A stretch of DNA of 5,799 nt from Desulfobacterales bacterium (lineage in GTDB: Bacteria > Desulfobacterota > DSM-4660 > Desulfatiglandales > Desulfatiglandaceae), in assembly GCA_027061865.1 (NCBI GenBank), contig JAMOVZ010000424.1, forward strand, positions 1 through 5,799. The letters run 5' to 3'. Shown here one piece after another: positions 1 through 5,799 of this stretch. The notes under the pieces were generated by a model. It worked only from the letters and a program-made list of their open reading frames with translations. It did not search any database and was not told the DNA's origin. The first letter of the stretch is position 1, and the number at the start of each line of letters is the position of its first letter. A program made the translations under genes and the position numbers.

Positions 1-1019
1 CGACCTGTGTCTGGATCTGCTATCATCTGCCGCCCTATTGCAGCCATATCAATTTGAGAGGCCCCAATAGCATCTGCGGCCACAGAACCTATGCCTAACT
101 TTCCAACCCCGATTACGGGCAACCCTGTTGCCTCTCTTACCTTTGCCATTAGCGGAATGGCTGCTCCCGGCCTTTCCCCTCTTGGAAGAGCAGAGGCTGG
201 AAGCAAGAAGCGGCGGCCGTTAATCTCCTTCCATTTCGCCTCCGTGATAAGGGATAAATCCAATATATCCACCCCAGCATCAGCCAGCAATAGAGATGCA
301 GTGATGGCCTCTTCAAGGCTCTGCCCTCCTTCCACATTTTCAACGATATTGAGTCTGAAAAAAATCGGGTAAGAGGCCCCAACTTTTTCCCTGACGGCCT
401 TGACTGTTTCCAGGGCAAATGTGGCCCTTCCTTTAACGTCACCCCCATAGCGGTCGGCGCGCTTGTTGGTTAGAGGAGATAAGAACTGGCTGATCAGATA
501 AAGGTGAGCACCGTGTATTTCAATCCCGTCAAAGCCAGCCTCTAGGGCACGCCATGCTGCTGAGGCAAAATCCGATATCATCTCCTCAATATGGGCCTGG
601 GTCATGGAAAAGGCCTCTACTGAAGGGTTCAACGGAATGCCTGAAGGAGAGGCTCCCTGCATTTCACCCCCGCTCGGCACACAGCGCGCCCCCGCATGGT
701 TGAGCTGAACAACGGCCACAGCCCCATTGCGCCTAATAATGGCGGCCAGCCTGTTCATACCTTCTATGTGTGTCTTCTCCCACAGGCCCAGGCTCCTGGG
801 AACTAGACGCCCATCGGCCCTTACGGCCGTAGCCTCCACGATCACAAGGCCCACATCCCTGGATCGTCTGCCATAAAACTGGATAATCTTGTCTGTTACG
901 TGGCCATCAGCAGCCGCATAATTGGTTGTAAGGGGCGGAAGCACAAGACGGTTCCGCAGCCGCATCCGCTTGATAAGAAATTCATTGTGTAGTGTAGCCA
1001 TATCCATCCCTTCTGCCAT
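1..1019 (-). CDS. Old Yellow Enzyme-family NADH:flavin oxidoreductase (2,4-dienoyl-CoA reductase-like), 3' end outside window
   Basis: FMN-dependent ene-reductase-type TIM barrel, probably reducing an activated C=C bond with NAD(P)H; substrate unknown. 339 residues run open to the window edge. Visible motifs in order: LRNRLVLPPLTTNYA at about 21-35 (first strand, FMN contact), QLNHAGAR at 105-112, EIHGAHLYLISQFLSP with the substrate-binding His pair H169/H172, TNKRADRYGG at 184-193, FRLN at 221-224, PVIGVGKL and GRQMIADPDT at the FMN-phosphate site (about 301-308 and 329-338). Oddities: Thr replaces the Cys of YqjM-type enzymes near residue 31, HGAHLY replaces the common HGAHGY, and YGGDVKGR replaces YGGSxENR. 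Since the C-terminus is missing, I cannot say whether an Fe-S cluster and a second flavin domain follow, as in full-length dienoyl-CoA reductases. ATG at 1019 overlaps the permease stop (TAATG). An ATG at 1001 gives the more usual family N-terminus (MATLHNEFLIK) and has AGAAGG at 7 nt; either is possible. Confidence 0.92.
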   Translation of the reverse strand, partial: MAEGMDMATLHNEFLIKRMRLRNRLVLPPLTTNYAAADGHVTDKIIQFYGRRSRDVGLVIVEATAVRADGRLVPRSLGLWEKTHIEGMNRLAAIIRRNGAVAVVQLNHAGARCVPSGGEMQGASPSGIPLNPSVEAFSMTQAHIEEMISDFASAAWRALEAGFDGIEIHGAHLYLISQFLSPLTNKRADRYGGDVKGRATFALETVKAVREKVGASYPIFFRLNIVENVEGGQSLEEAITASLLLADAGVDILDLSLITEAKWKEINGRRFLLPASALPRGERPGAAIPLMAKVREATGLPVIGVGKLGIGSVAADAIGASQIDMAAIGRQMIADPDTG

Positions 1020-1033
1020 TAATCCAGCCTTTT
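1009..1033 (-). promoter_or_regulatory. Two competing Shine-Dalgarno sites for the oxidoreductase
   Basis: AAAAGG at 1033-1028 sits 8 nt before the ATG at 1019 that overlaps the permease stop. AGAAGG at 1014-1009 sits 7 nt before a second in-frame ATG at 1001. Both are plausible, so the protein start is uncertain by six residues; the family N-terminus fits the 1001 start slightly better. Confidence 0.5.
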
Positions 1034-2140
1034 CTTGAATCTATTCACTGCACCACAAAACACCAGGGTGCCTAGGATGGTTAATGCCAGGAACTGGGGC
1101 CAAAGCACCTCAAGGCCTACCCCTTTTAAGAATATCCCACGGATGACAACGAGCATATAGCGGAGTGGGTTTAGGTATGTGAACCATTGAACCGCGGCAG
1201 GCATATTTGAGATGGGAAAAACAAAGCCGCTGAGCATAAAAAAGGGCATGGCAAAAAAGAAGGTAGTCATTACCGCCTGTTGCTTGGTGGATGATACGGT
1301 TGAAATCAACAGGCCTATACCAAGGGTACTCAACAAGAAGAGGCATGTGGCCAGGAAGAGGAGCCCCACACTTCCCCTCAGTGGCACTTGAAACCAGAAC
1401 ACGGCCAGGATGGTTACCATTATCATTTGAGCCTGGGCAATTATTATGTAGGGTAACGTCTTGCCAAGGATAAGTTCAGAAGGCTTCAAAGGTGTGACGA
1501 TGAGTTGTTCCATGGTGCCGCTTTCCTTTTCCCGGATAATGGCCATGGAGGTAAAAAGCAAGGTGAGCAGCATAATGAGGAAGGCCACGATGCCAGGCAC
1601 ATAAAAGTTGCGGCTGTCCAGATTTGGGTTGTACCATGTCCTTATACGGGCATCGATGCTACGGTATTTCATCTTTCTCGCATACAATTCATGGAGAAAC
1701 TTAATATTGAACTGCTCCAGTAGTGTAAGAGAATATGCGATGCGCACTGAGGCCATATTGCTCATGCTTCCGTCAACCAGAATCTGCACAAAAGCGGTCT
1801 GCCCTTTTCGGATAGTGCTGCTGAAATCAGGCGGGATCTTTACCACCATGTCAACCTTGCGGCGAAGCAGTAAGTCTTCGAGTCCTTTAGGGTCATCACA
1901 GTAGCGGGTGATCCTAAATGTCCTGTTAGCATCAAAATGGTTTATTAGCTGCCTGCTCTCCGGAGTTTTACATTGATCCATTAGGCCCACTCTAATGTCG
2001 CGGACATCAGTGGTGACAACATAGCCAAAGACGATTAGCTGGATCAGGGGTGAAATCACAAGCAGCGGCCTTGTCTTTTTGTCTCGGAAAAGCTGGATGA
2101 ATTCTTTGCGCACAAGTTCTTTTATCCGGAGCCAGTTCAA
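1019..2140 (-). CDS. ABC-2 type transporter permease 2 (YbhR/YbhS-like)
   Basis: Second inner-membrane permease of the same exporter, 373 residues. A cytoplasmic start helix (NWLRIKELVRKEFIQLFRD) leads to TM1 at about 26-45. The periplasmic domain spans about 46-178 (with ILVDGSMSNMA and RIRTWYNPNLDSRNFYVPG). TM2 is about 179-203, then a cytoplasmic coupling segment REKESGTMEQLIVTPLKPSE, then TM3-TM6 at about 227-249, 256-281, 289-311 and 344-366. It is a clear paralogue of permease 1: both have R-I-R-x-W-[YF]-N-x-x-L-x-S-R-x-F-x-V-P-G-I, GTME and G-K-x-x-P-Y at equivalent places. The start is TTG at 2140, chosen because GGAAGGG sits 7 nt upstream and the N-terminus then matches that of permease 1. 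The stop TAA shares its last base with the ATG of the oxidoreductase (TAATG). Confidence 0.92.
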   Translation of the reverse strand: MNWLRIKELVRKEFIQLFRDKKTRPLLVISPLIQLIVFGYVVTTDVRDIRVGLMDQCKTPESRQLINHFDANRTFRITRYCDDPKGLEDLLLRRKVDMVVKIPPDFSSTIRKGQTAFVQILVDGSMSNMASVRIAYSLTLLEQFNIKFLHELYARKMKYRSIDARIRTWYNPNLDSRNFYVPGIVAFLIMLLTLLFTSMAIIREKESGTMEQLIVTPLKPSELILGKTLPYIIIAQAQMIMVTILAVFWFQVPLRGSVGLLFLATCLFLLSTLGIGLLISTVSSTKQQAVMTTFFFAMPFFMLSGFVFPISNMPAAVQWFTYLNPLRYMLVVIRGIFLKGVGLEVLWPQFLALTILGTLVFCGAVNRFKKRLD

Positions 2141-2141
2141 G

Positions 2142-3293
2142 CTAAAGCCCTTCCTTTCTTAAAACCAGGACATTCAAGGTTCCAAGAACCGCAAACATTG
2201 CAAGGAGGATGAGATAGTCATGCCAAAGCCTTTGTATCCCAATGCCTCTTAGGTACAACCCATTTAGGATGTCTATGTAATAAGTGGCGGGGACCACTCT
2301 CGTTACGAGTTGAAGCGCTTTAGGCATGTTGACCACGGGAAACACGAAGTTAGACAGCAATATGGAGGGCAAATAGGTTGCAAGTATGGCCACTTGATTG
2401 GCGACTTGCTGCGACTTGGTTGCGCTAGAGATGAGAAGCCCAAGGCTCAATGCCACAGACAAATATATTGTGGAGGCGAGGACCATGAGCCAGAAGCTGG
2501 ACTTTATAATGGTGCCGAATAATACTTGTCCCATGAGTACGGCTATAAACACATCCATCATGGCAATGAAAAAGTAAGGTATCGCCTTGCCGGCCAAAAA
2601 CTCCCCTGCCCGTATGGGTAAGGAGCGAATGGTCTCCATGGTGCCGTTTTCGTATTCGCGGGCTATCACAAGGGATGTAAGGAGGGCTCCGACGATCATA
2701 ATGATGACAGCAATGATGCCTGGGACAATAAAATAGCGGCTCTCTAGTTCTTCGTTGAACCATACGCGGATCCTGGCCTCAATCGGAGGCTTGATTTGGG
2801 CAAGTCCGTGGCGGTTTATGTAATCGACCAGCATGTGTTGATTGTAGTGCTCCACGAACGAGGTAATATAGCCTCTGGAAATTCCGGCATAGTTTGGGTC
2901 GCTTCCATCTAGTATGAACTGGACAGGGGCCTCACGGTCCGCCCTCATGTCTTTGGTCCATCCGGCTGGGATCACTACTCCGAGCTTTGCTTCCCCTCTG
3001 TCAAGATACCTTGTCAGTGTCTGAGTATTTGGTAGCCAATGGGTGATTTCAAAATAGGGGGAGGCATCAAGCTTTCGAATTAGGTCTCGGCTCAATGGAG
3101 TGTTATCGTAGTCAACCACCACGGTCTCCACGTTGTCCACATCAAGGCTAAGGGCGTAACCGAACATGAAGATGAGAAGAAGAGGAATGAAAAAGGCGAG
3201 GTAGAGACTTCGAAAGTCTCTGATTAAGTGAAAATATTCTTTTCTCGCAATGGCTTGTATGTTCGTAAGACTCACCATACGGGATGATGTCAC
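2142..3293 (-). CDS. ABC-2 type transporter permease 1 (YbhS/YbhR-like)
   Basis: Inner-membrane permease of the exporter, 383 residues, typical of the ABC2_membrane_3 class. Topology read from hydrophobicity: a cytoplasmic N-terminal helix ending ARKEYFHLIRD; TM1 about 31-49; a large periplasmic domain about 50-187 (with FILDGSDPNYA and RIRVWFNEELESRYFIVPG); TM2 about 188-210; a cytoplasmic coupling segment AREYENGTMETIRSLPIRAGE at about 211-231; and TM3-TM6 at about 236-259, 265-290, 298-320 and 356-377. The next gene has the same plan, so the two probably form a heterodimer on the ATPase pair. The start is GTG at 3293, preceded at 9 nt by GAGAGG. An in-frame ATG at 3278 has no Shine-Dalgarno and is less likely. 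It follows ATPase 2 after 6 nt and precedes permease 2 by 1 nt. The transported molecule is not evident. Calling it YbhS specifically rather than YbhR would need an alignment. Confidence 0.92.
   Translation of the reverse strand: MTSSRMVSLTNIQAIARKEYFHLIRDFRSLYLAFFIPLLLIFMFGYALSLDVDNVETVVVDYDNTPLSRDLIRKLDASPYFEITHWLPNTQTLTRYLDRGEAKLGVVIPAGWTKDMRADREAPVQFILDGSDPNYAGISRGYITSFVEHYNQHMLVDYINRHGLAQIKPPIEARIRVWFNEELESRYFIVPGIIAVIIMIVGALLTSLVIAREYENGTMETIRSLPIRAGEFLAGKAIPYFFIAMMDVFIAVLMGQVLFGTIIKSSFWLMVLASTIYLSVALSLGLLISSATKSQQVANQVAILATYLPSILLSNFVFPVVNMPKALQLVTRVVPATYYIDILNGLYLRGIGIQRLWHDYLILLAMFAVLGTLNVLVLRKEGL
2148..2156 (-). promoter_or_regulatory. Ribosome binding site for permease 2 (TTG start)
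   Basis: On the minus strand AAGGAAGGG lies 7 nt before the TTG at 2140, inside the last codons of permease 1. It is the strongest Shine-Dalgarno in the window and is the reason for accepting a TTG start. Confidence 0.7.
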
Positions 3294-3299
3294 TCCAGG

Positions 3300-4070
3300 C
3301 TACCTCTCTGCATTCTTGATAAGAGCTATAAAAACGTCATTCAAGGTGGCTTCAGGATTGTCAGGAAACATATCAGAAATAATCTGTGCTGGGGGGCCTT
3401 CTACAGCGATCCGGCCCTCATTGATCAGTACAACCCTATCGCAGTTTTCTGCCTCATCCATGTAATGGGTAGTGACAAATATCGTAACACCCCCTCTGGC
3501 AATATTCTTTATAAGATTCCAAAATCTCCTCCTGGTGGCTGGGTCCACACCTGATGTGGGCTCATCAAGGAATACGATCTCGGGTTCATGGAGCATAGCG
3601 CAGCCAAGAGCGAGCCGCTGCCGCCACCCTGGAGGGAGTTCTGCAGTAAGGCGGTCTTTTACATGGCCAAGGCGTGTCATCTCAAGGGCCCAATCGATCC
3701 GGTCGTGCCACTTCCTCTTTGGGATGGCATATATTCCAAGGTAAAAACGGATATTTTCATAAGGAGTCAAATCCTCATAAAGGGAAAACTTCTGAGACAT
3801 GTAGCCGATAGAGTGCTTAATCTTTTCAGACTCGGTAAAGATGTCTAGCCCAGCTACTTTGCCATATCCAGAAGTAGGTGTAATAATGCCGCAGAGCATG
3901 CGAATGGTGGTGGATTTGCCCGCCCCATTGGGACCGAGGAATCCGAATATTTCCCCCTTCTTCACTGAAAAAGATATGTGATCGACCGCAATGAAGTTCC
4001 CAAATCTCTTCACCAAGTCCTTTACCACTACTGAATAGTTATTTGATGAGTGCTCCTTCAATCTCCTCAT
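3300..4070 (-). CDS. ABC transporter ATP-binding protein 2 (equivalent to YbhF C-terminal half)
   Basis: Second ATPase subunit of the exporter, 256 residues. Motifs: Walker A GPNGAGKS at 46-53, Q-loop Q93 in YMSQKFSLY, Walker B IVFLDEP with catalytic E170, D-loop GVDP, and switch histidine H202 in TTHYMDEAENCDR. The signature motif is degenerate: LPPGW at 145-149 (ELPPGWRQRLALGCAMLHEPE) replaces LSGGQ. From memory, the second half of E. coli YbhF carries a similar ELPLGFKQRLAL, so this looks like a lineage feature rather than decay; the rest of the domain is intact. The likely partner is ATPase 1, whose normal signature would face this subunit's intact Walker A and H-loop. Start ATG at 4070, with AAGG a few bases upstream. 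It lies 32 nt inside the end of the ATPase 1 gene, indicating coupled translation. The stop is TAG, 6 nt before the first permease. Confidence 0.94.
   Translation of the reverse strand: MRRLKEHSSNNYSVVVKDLVKRFGNFIAVDHISFSVKKGEIFGFLGPNGAGKSTTIRMLCGIITPTSGYGKVAGLDIFTESEKIKHSIGYMSQKFSLYEDLTPYENIRFYLGIYAIPKRKWHDRIDWALEMTRLGHVKDRLTAELPPGWRQRLALGCAMLHEPEIVFLDEPTSGVDPATRRRFWNLIKNIARGGVTIFVTTHYMDEAENCDRVVLINEGRIAVEGPPAQIISDMFPDNPEATLNDVFIALIKNAER
3303..3308 (-). promoter_or_regulatory. Ribosome binding site for permease 1 (GTG start)
   Basis: On the minus strand GAGAGG ends 9 nt before the GTG at 3293 and overlaps the final codons of ATPase 2. The in-frame ATG at 3278 has nothing comparable, so this site decides in favour of the GTG start. 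Confidence 0.6.
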
Positions 4071-4812
4071 CTACCTTTTCAATAAGTGCAATCATGGCTT
4101 CTTCCAGGCTTTCGTATCCGGCTCTGACTTCCCGTGGGGGAGCATCCACAAGGATGCGTGAACGATGCATTAAGAGAATGCTGTCACACTTGTCCCCTTC
4201 GTCTAAATATGCTGTTGCCACTATTATGGCCTTGCCCCTCCGTCTCATCTCAAGAAGCATGTCCCAGAACTCTTGTCTTGATACGGGGTCCACGCCATTG
4301 GTGGGCTCGTCAAGTATGAGCACTTGAGGGTCGTGGACCAGCACACAGGCAAGACCCAGCTTTTGTTTCATACCTCCCGATAGGTTTCCGGCCCTTCTGT
4401 CCAAGAAGGGAAGGAGATTGGTGAATCCCAGGTATTCCTCTATTCTTTTTTGTCTGTCTTTTGCCGGGATACCGTAAATATCCATGAAAAAGGTCATGTT
4501 CTCAATCACAGTGAGATCAGGGTAAAGCCCGAAGCGCTGAGGCATGTATCCTATGCATTCCTTGATTTTGGCCCTGTCTCTGATCACATCAAGGCCATGG
4601 ATCAGGATGGTCCCCTCAGAGGGAGGCACCATGGTGGCTATCATCCTCAAGAGGGTGGTCTTGCCCGCCCCGTCAGAGCCTACCAACCCCTTAATCGTTC
4701 CCCCGGGAACCACGAAAGATGCCTGGGACACAGCCGGGAGTTCACCATAGTATTTTGAGACTCCCTGGACCACCACGGCATATTTTTGGGCGCGCTTACT
4801 CAATCCATGCAT
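4039..4812 (-). CDS. ABC transporter ATP-binding protein 1 (equivalent to YbhF N-terminal half)
   Basis: Cytoplasmic ATPase subunit of the exporter, 257 residues, normal for a single ABC domain. Motifs: Walker A GSDGAGKT at 45-52 (Asp where Asn is usual), Q-loop Q92 in YMPQRFGLY, signature LSGGM at 144-148 followed by KQKLGLA, Walker B LILDEP at 165-170 with catalytic E169, and D-loop GVDP. The switch histidine is missing: the usual T-H-x-M-D-E reads TAYLDE, with A201 at the His position. The GLVG-DGAGKTT and LSGGMKQKLGLAC strings resemble, from memory, the first half of E. coli YbhF. I chose ATG at 4812 because it gives a normal N-terminus (MHGLSKRAQKYAVVVQGVSK). The longer reading from 4854 would use TTG and overlap the adaptor by 59 nt. 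No good Shine-Dalgarno precedes either, so translation probably depends on the adaptor gene (17-nt overlap). It overlaps ATPase 2 by 32 nt. Confidence 0.93.
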   Translation of the reverse strand: MHGLSKRAQKYAVVVQGVSKYYGELPAVSQASFVVPGGTIKGLVGSDGAGKTTLLRMIATMVPPSEGTILIHGLDVIRDRAKIKECIGYMPQRFGLYPDLTVIENMTFFMDIYGIPAKDRQKRIEEYLGFTNLLPFLDRRAGNLSGGMKQKLGLACVLVHDPQVLILDEPTNGVDPVSRQEFWDMLLEMRRRGKAIIVATAYLDEGDKCDSILLMHRSRILVDAPPREVRAGYESLEEAMIALIEKVDEEIEGALIK

Positions 4813-5799
4813 CGGCAGGCATTCCGGGCTTAAGCTCAAAGTCCGGGTTTTCAATAGCCACTTTTACCAAGTAGACCAGCTTCACCCTTTCTTTGTGGGT
4901 CTGGATGATCTTGGGTGTAAATTCTGCCTCTGGGGAGATGTAGGAGACCCTGCCTTTATAGATTTTATTGGGAAAGGTATCAGTCCTTACAGTTACCTCT
5001 TGGCCCGGTTTTATTTTCCCCAGTTCCGGCTCAGGGACAAAGATCTTTAGGTCCACTGTGCTGAGGTCAGCGAGGGAGATAATTTCACGGGTGGGGTTGA
5101 CCACCTCGCCCGGCTCCACATTGCGGCTGGTGAGGATACCGTCGAATGGTGCTCTTAATGTTGTATAATCAAGGTGAAGTTTGGCTAAATTCTCAGCTGC
5201 CTCGGCCTGTTTCAGCTTTGCCTTGGCTGCCGCCAGCTCCGTCTCTGTTATTTTTATTTTCTTTAAGTTCCCTCTAGCCTGCTCAAGGGCTGCCTGGGCT
5301 GCTGCAAGCTTAGCTCTGGCAGAGGCTATGCTCTCCTTGCGGTAGCCTTCCTCTAGCAAAGAAAGGGCCTCTTTTGCCTTCTCATATTCTTTGAGCGCGG
5401 TTTTATAGCGAAGCACGGCGGCATCCCGCTGTCTTTCAGAAGCAATCTTTTCCCTGTAAAGTCGTTCAAACCGCAGCTTGTCCTTCTTTGCATCCTCAAG
5501 CCTGATTCGGGCGGCCTCCACTGCGCGCCTGGCTTGAGCCACCTTTTGTGAACGAAAGCCAGATTCCAACTCCCGCACCTTGGCCCTAAGGGCCGCTACC
5601 TCGGCTTCAGCCTGTTTCACCTTTTCAGGCAGCACTTTTGTATAGAGTTCCAAGAGGGATTGGAGGCGCTTTATATTGCTATGGGCTTGGTCTACAGCCG
5701 CCTTGGCTTTTTCCAGTTGCCGGATATATTCTTCCTTTTCAAGCTCCGCCAGGATCTGCCCTTTTTTTACGGCCATACCATCATCGACAAGCACCCGAG
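4796..5799 (-). CDS. HlyD/YbhG-type membrane-fusion (periplasmic adaptor) protein, 5' end outside window
   Basis: Periplasmic adaptor that links an inner-membrane ABC exporter to an outer-membrane channel. 333 residues are visible; the true start and any signal or anchor helix lie beyond the window. Visible residues 1-20 are the first half of a biotinyl-lipoyl-like domain (DDGMAVKKGQILAELE). Residues about 21-208 are a very long Ala/Glu/Lys-rich coiled-coil hairpin. Residues about 211-232 are the second lipoyl half (YTTLRAPFDGILTSRNVEPG). A beta-barrel follows (VDLKIFVPEPELGKIKPGQEVTV), then the membrane-proximal domain with EFTPKIIQTHKERVKLVYLVKV, close to the pattern I know from YbhG-like adaptors. 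The hairpin tip has R109, L113 and S120 in the TolC-docking spacing. It ends DAWIE-TAA and overlaps the next ATPase gene by 17 nt. A GTG at 5794 is in frame but lies inside the lipoyl domain, so it is not the start. The family is very secure; the substrate is unknown. Confidence 0.93.
   Translation of the reverse strand, partial: RVLVDDGMAVKKGQILAELEKEEYIRQLEKAKAAVDQAHSNIKRLQSLLELYTKVLPEKVKQAEAEVAALRAKVRELESGFRSQKVAQARRAVEAARIRLEDAKKDKLRFERLYREKIASERQRDAAVLRYKTALKEYEKAKEALSLLEEGYRKESIASARAKLAAAQAALEQARGNLKKIKITETELAAAKAKLKQAEAAENLAKLHLDYTTLRAPFDGILTSRNVEPGEVVNPTREIISLADLSTVDLKIFVPEPELGKIKPGQEVTVRTDTFPNKIYKGRVSYISPEAEFTPKIIQTHKERVKLVYLVKVAIENPDFELKPGMPADAWIE
5273..5569 (-). repeat. Internal protein-level repeat in the adaptor coiled-coil
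   Basis: Two 28-residue segments of the adaptor, visible residues 77-104 (5486-5569) and 148-175 (5273-5356), align without gaps at an offset of 71 residues. The shared pattern is L-E-x-G-[FY]-R-x-x-x-[VI]-A-x-A-R-x-x-[VL]-x-A-A, continuing with L-E-x-A; I count 12 identities in 28. They flank the hairpin tip (about residue 116) almost symmetrically and probably mark a kink in each arm of the hairpin. The G-x-R-x-x-x-I-A-x-A-R string is known to me from YbhG/YhiI-type adaptors. Confidence 0.6.

Larger units (their letters stand above)
1..5799 (-). other. Single operon interior: YbhGFSR-type exporter plus OYE-family reductase
   Basis: All six genes share one strand, and the junctions in order of transcription are: 17-nt overlap, 32-nt overlap, 6-nt gap, 1-nt gap, 1-nt overlap. 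There is no room for an internal terminator or a conventional intergenic promoter, so the genes should be on one transcript. The promoter, any TetR-type regulator and any TolC-type gene would lie beyond 5799; the end of the transcript lies before position 1. Confidence 0.85.

Noticed and set aside
149..448. 99-residue open frame on the minus strand inside the oxidoreductase gene
   Set aside because: It is out of frame with a continuous 339-residue OYE reading with all family motifs, and its own product is low-complexity with no recognisable domain.
3433..3465. Degenerate ABC signature of ATPase 2 (at about 3624-3638) considered as evidence of a pseudogene
   Set aside because: The reading frame and all other motifs, including Walker A, Walker B Glu and switch His, are intact, and a similar sequence is remembered from the C-half of YbhF.
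4450..4758. 102-residue plus-strand open frame opposite ATPase 1
   Set aside because: It is a shadow of the strongly conserved ABC ATPase, with no ribosome binding site or domain of its own. The other plus-strand frames in the window were dismissed on the same grounds.
4813..4854. N-terminal extension of ATPase 1 from a TTG at 4854
   Set aside because: It needs a TTG start without Shine-Dalgarno and a 59-nt overlap with the adaptor, and adds residues that do not look like the family N-terminus.
5792..5794. GTG at 5794 as the start of the adaptor
   Set aside because: The frame stays open to the window edge, and this position falls within the lipoyl-like domain, so the gene must begin further upstream.
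1..5799. Terminators, promoters, RNA genes, CRISPR arrays or insertion-sequence ends
   Set aside because: The genes are contiguous with gaps of 6 nt or less. I saw no stem-loop with a T-run at the junctions, no short spaced direct repeats, and no transposase or terminal inverted repeats.

Overview
The window holds six genes, all on the minus strand and packed nose to tail with no gap longer than 6 nt. It is the interior of a single operon: the first gene (high coordinates) enters already in progress, and the last gene leaves the window unfinished. Reading in the direction of transcription (5799 to 1), the order is: a HlyD-type membrane-fusion adaptor (N-terminus cut off), a first ABC ATPase, a second ABC ATPase, a first ABC-2 type permease, a second ABC-2 type permease, and an Old Yellow Enzyme-family NADH:flavin oxidoreductase (C-terminus cut off).

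The first five genes make a complete tripartite-type exporter of the class of E. coli YbhG-YbhF-YbhS-YbhR. The two ATPases correspond to the N- and C-terminal halves of YbhF but are separate genes here. They are asymmetric. ATPase 1 has a normal signature motif (LSGGM) but lacks the switch histidine. ATPase 2 has a normal switch histidine but a degenerate signature (LPPGW). Paired head to tail, they would form one intact and one degenerate ATP site. The two permeases have matching six-helix topologies with a large periplasmic domain and should form a heterodimer. The adaptor has a long alpha-hairpin whose tip carries the R-L-S pattern of TolC-docking adaptors, so the machine probably connects to an outer-membrane channel that is not in the window. 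The exported substrate cannot be read from the sequence.

The sixth gene begins inside the stop codon of the second permease (TAATG), so it is very likely co-expressed and perhaps translationally coupled. It is an FMN enzyme of the 2,4-dienoyl-CoA reductase/enoate reductase-like branch. Its presence suggests, without proving, that reduction of an unsaturated compound and export are linked.

The organism is a diderm (Gram-negative-type) bacterium, judging from the adaptor. G+C is roughly half by eye. An OYE of this type beside a Ybh-type exporter would suit an anaerobic or facultative proteobacterium or Desulfobacterota member, but the taxonomic inference is weak. I saw no RNA gene, mobile element, CRISPR array, promoter or terminator, and no unannotated stretch of meaningful length. 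The exporter is a known type. The parts most worth a second look are the NBD asymmetry and the coupled oxidoreductase.
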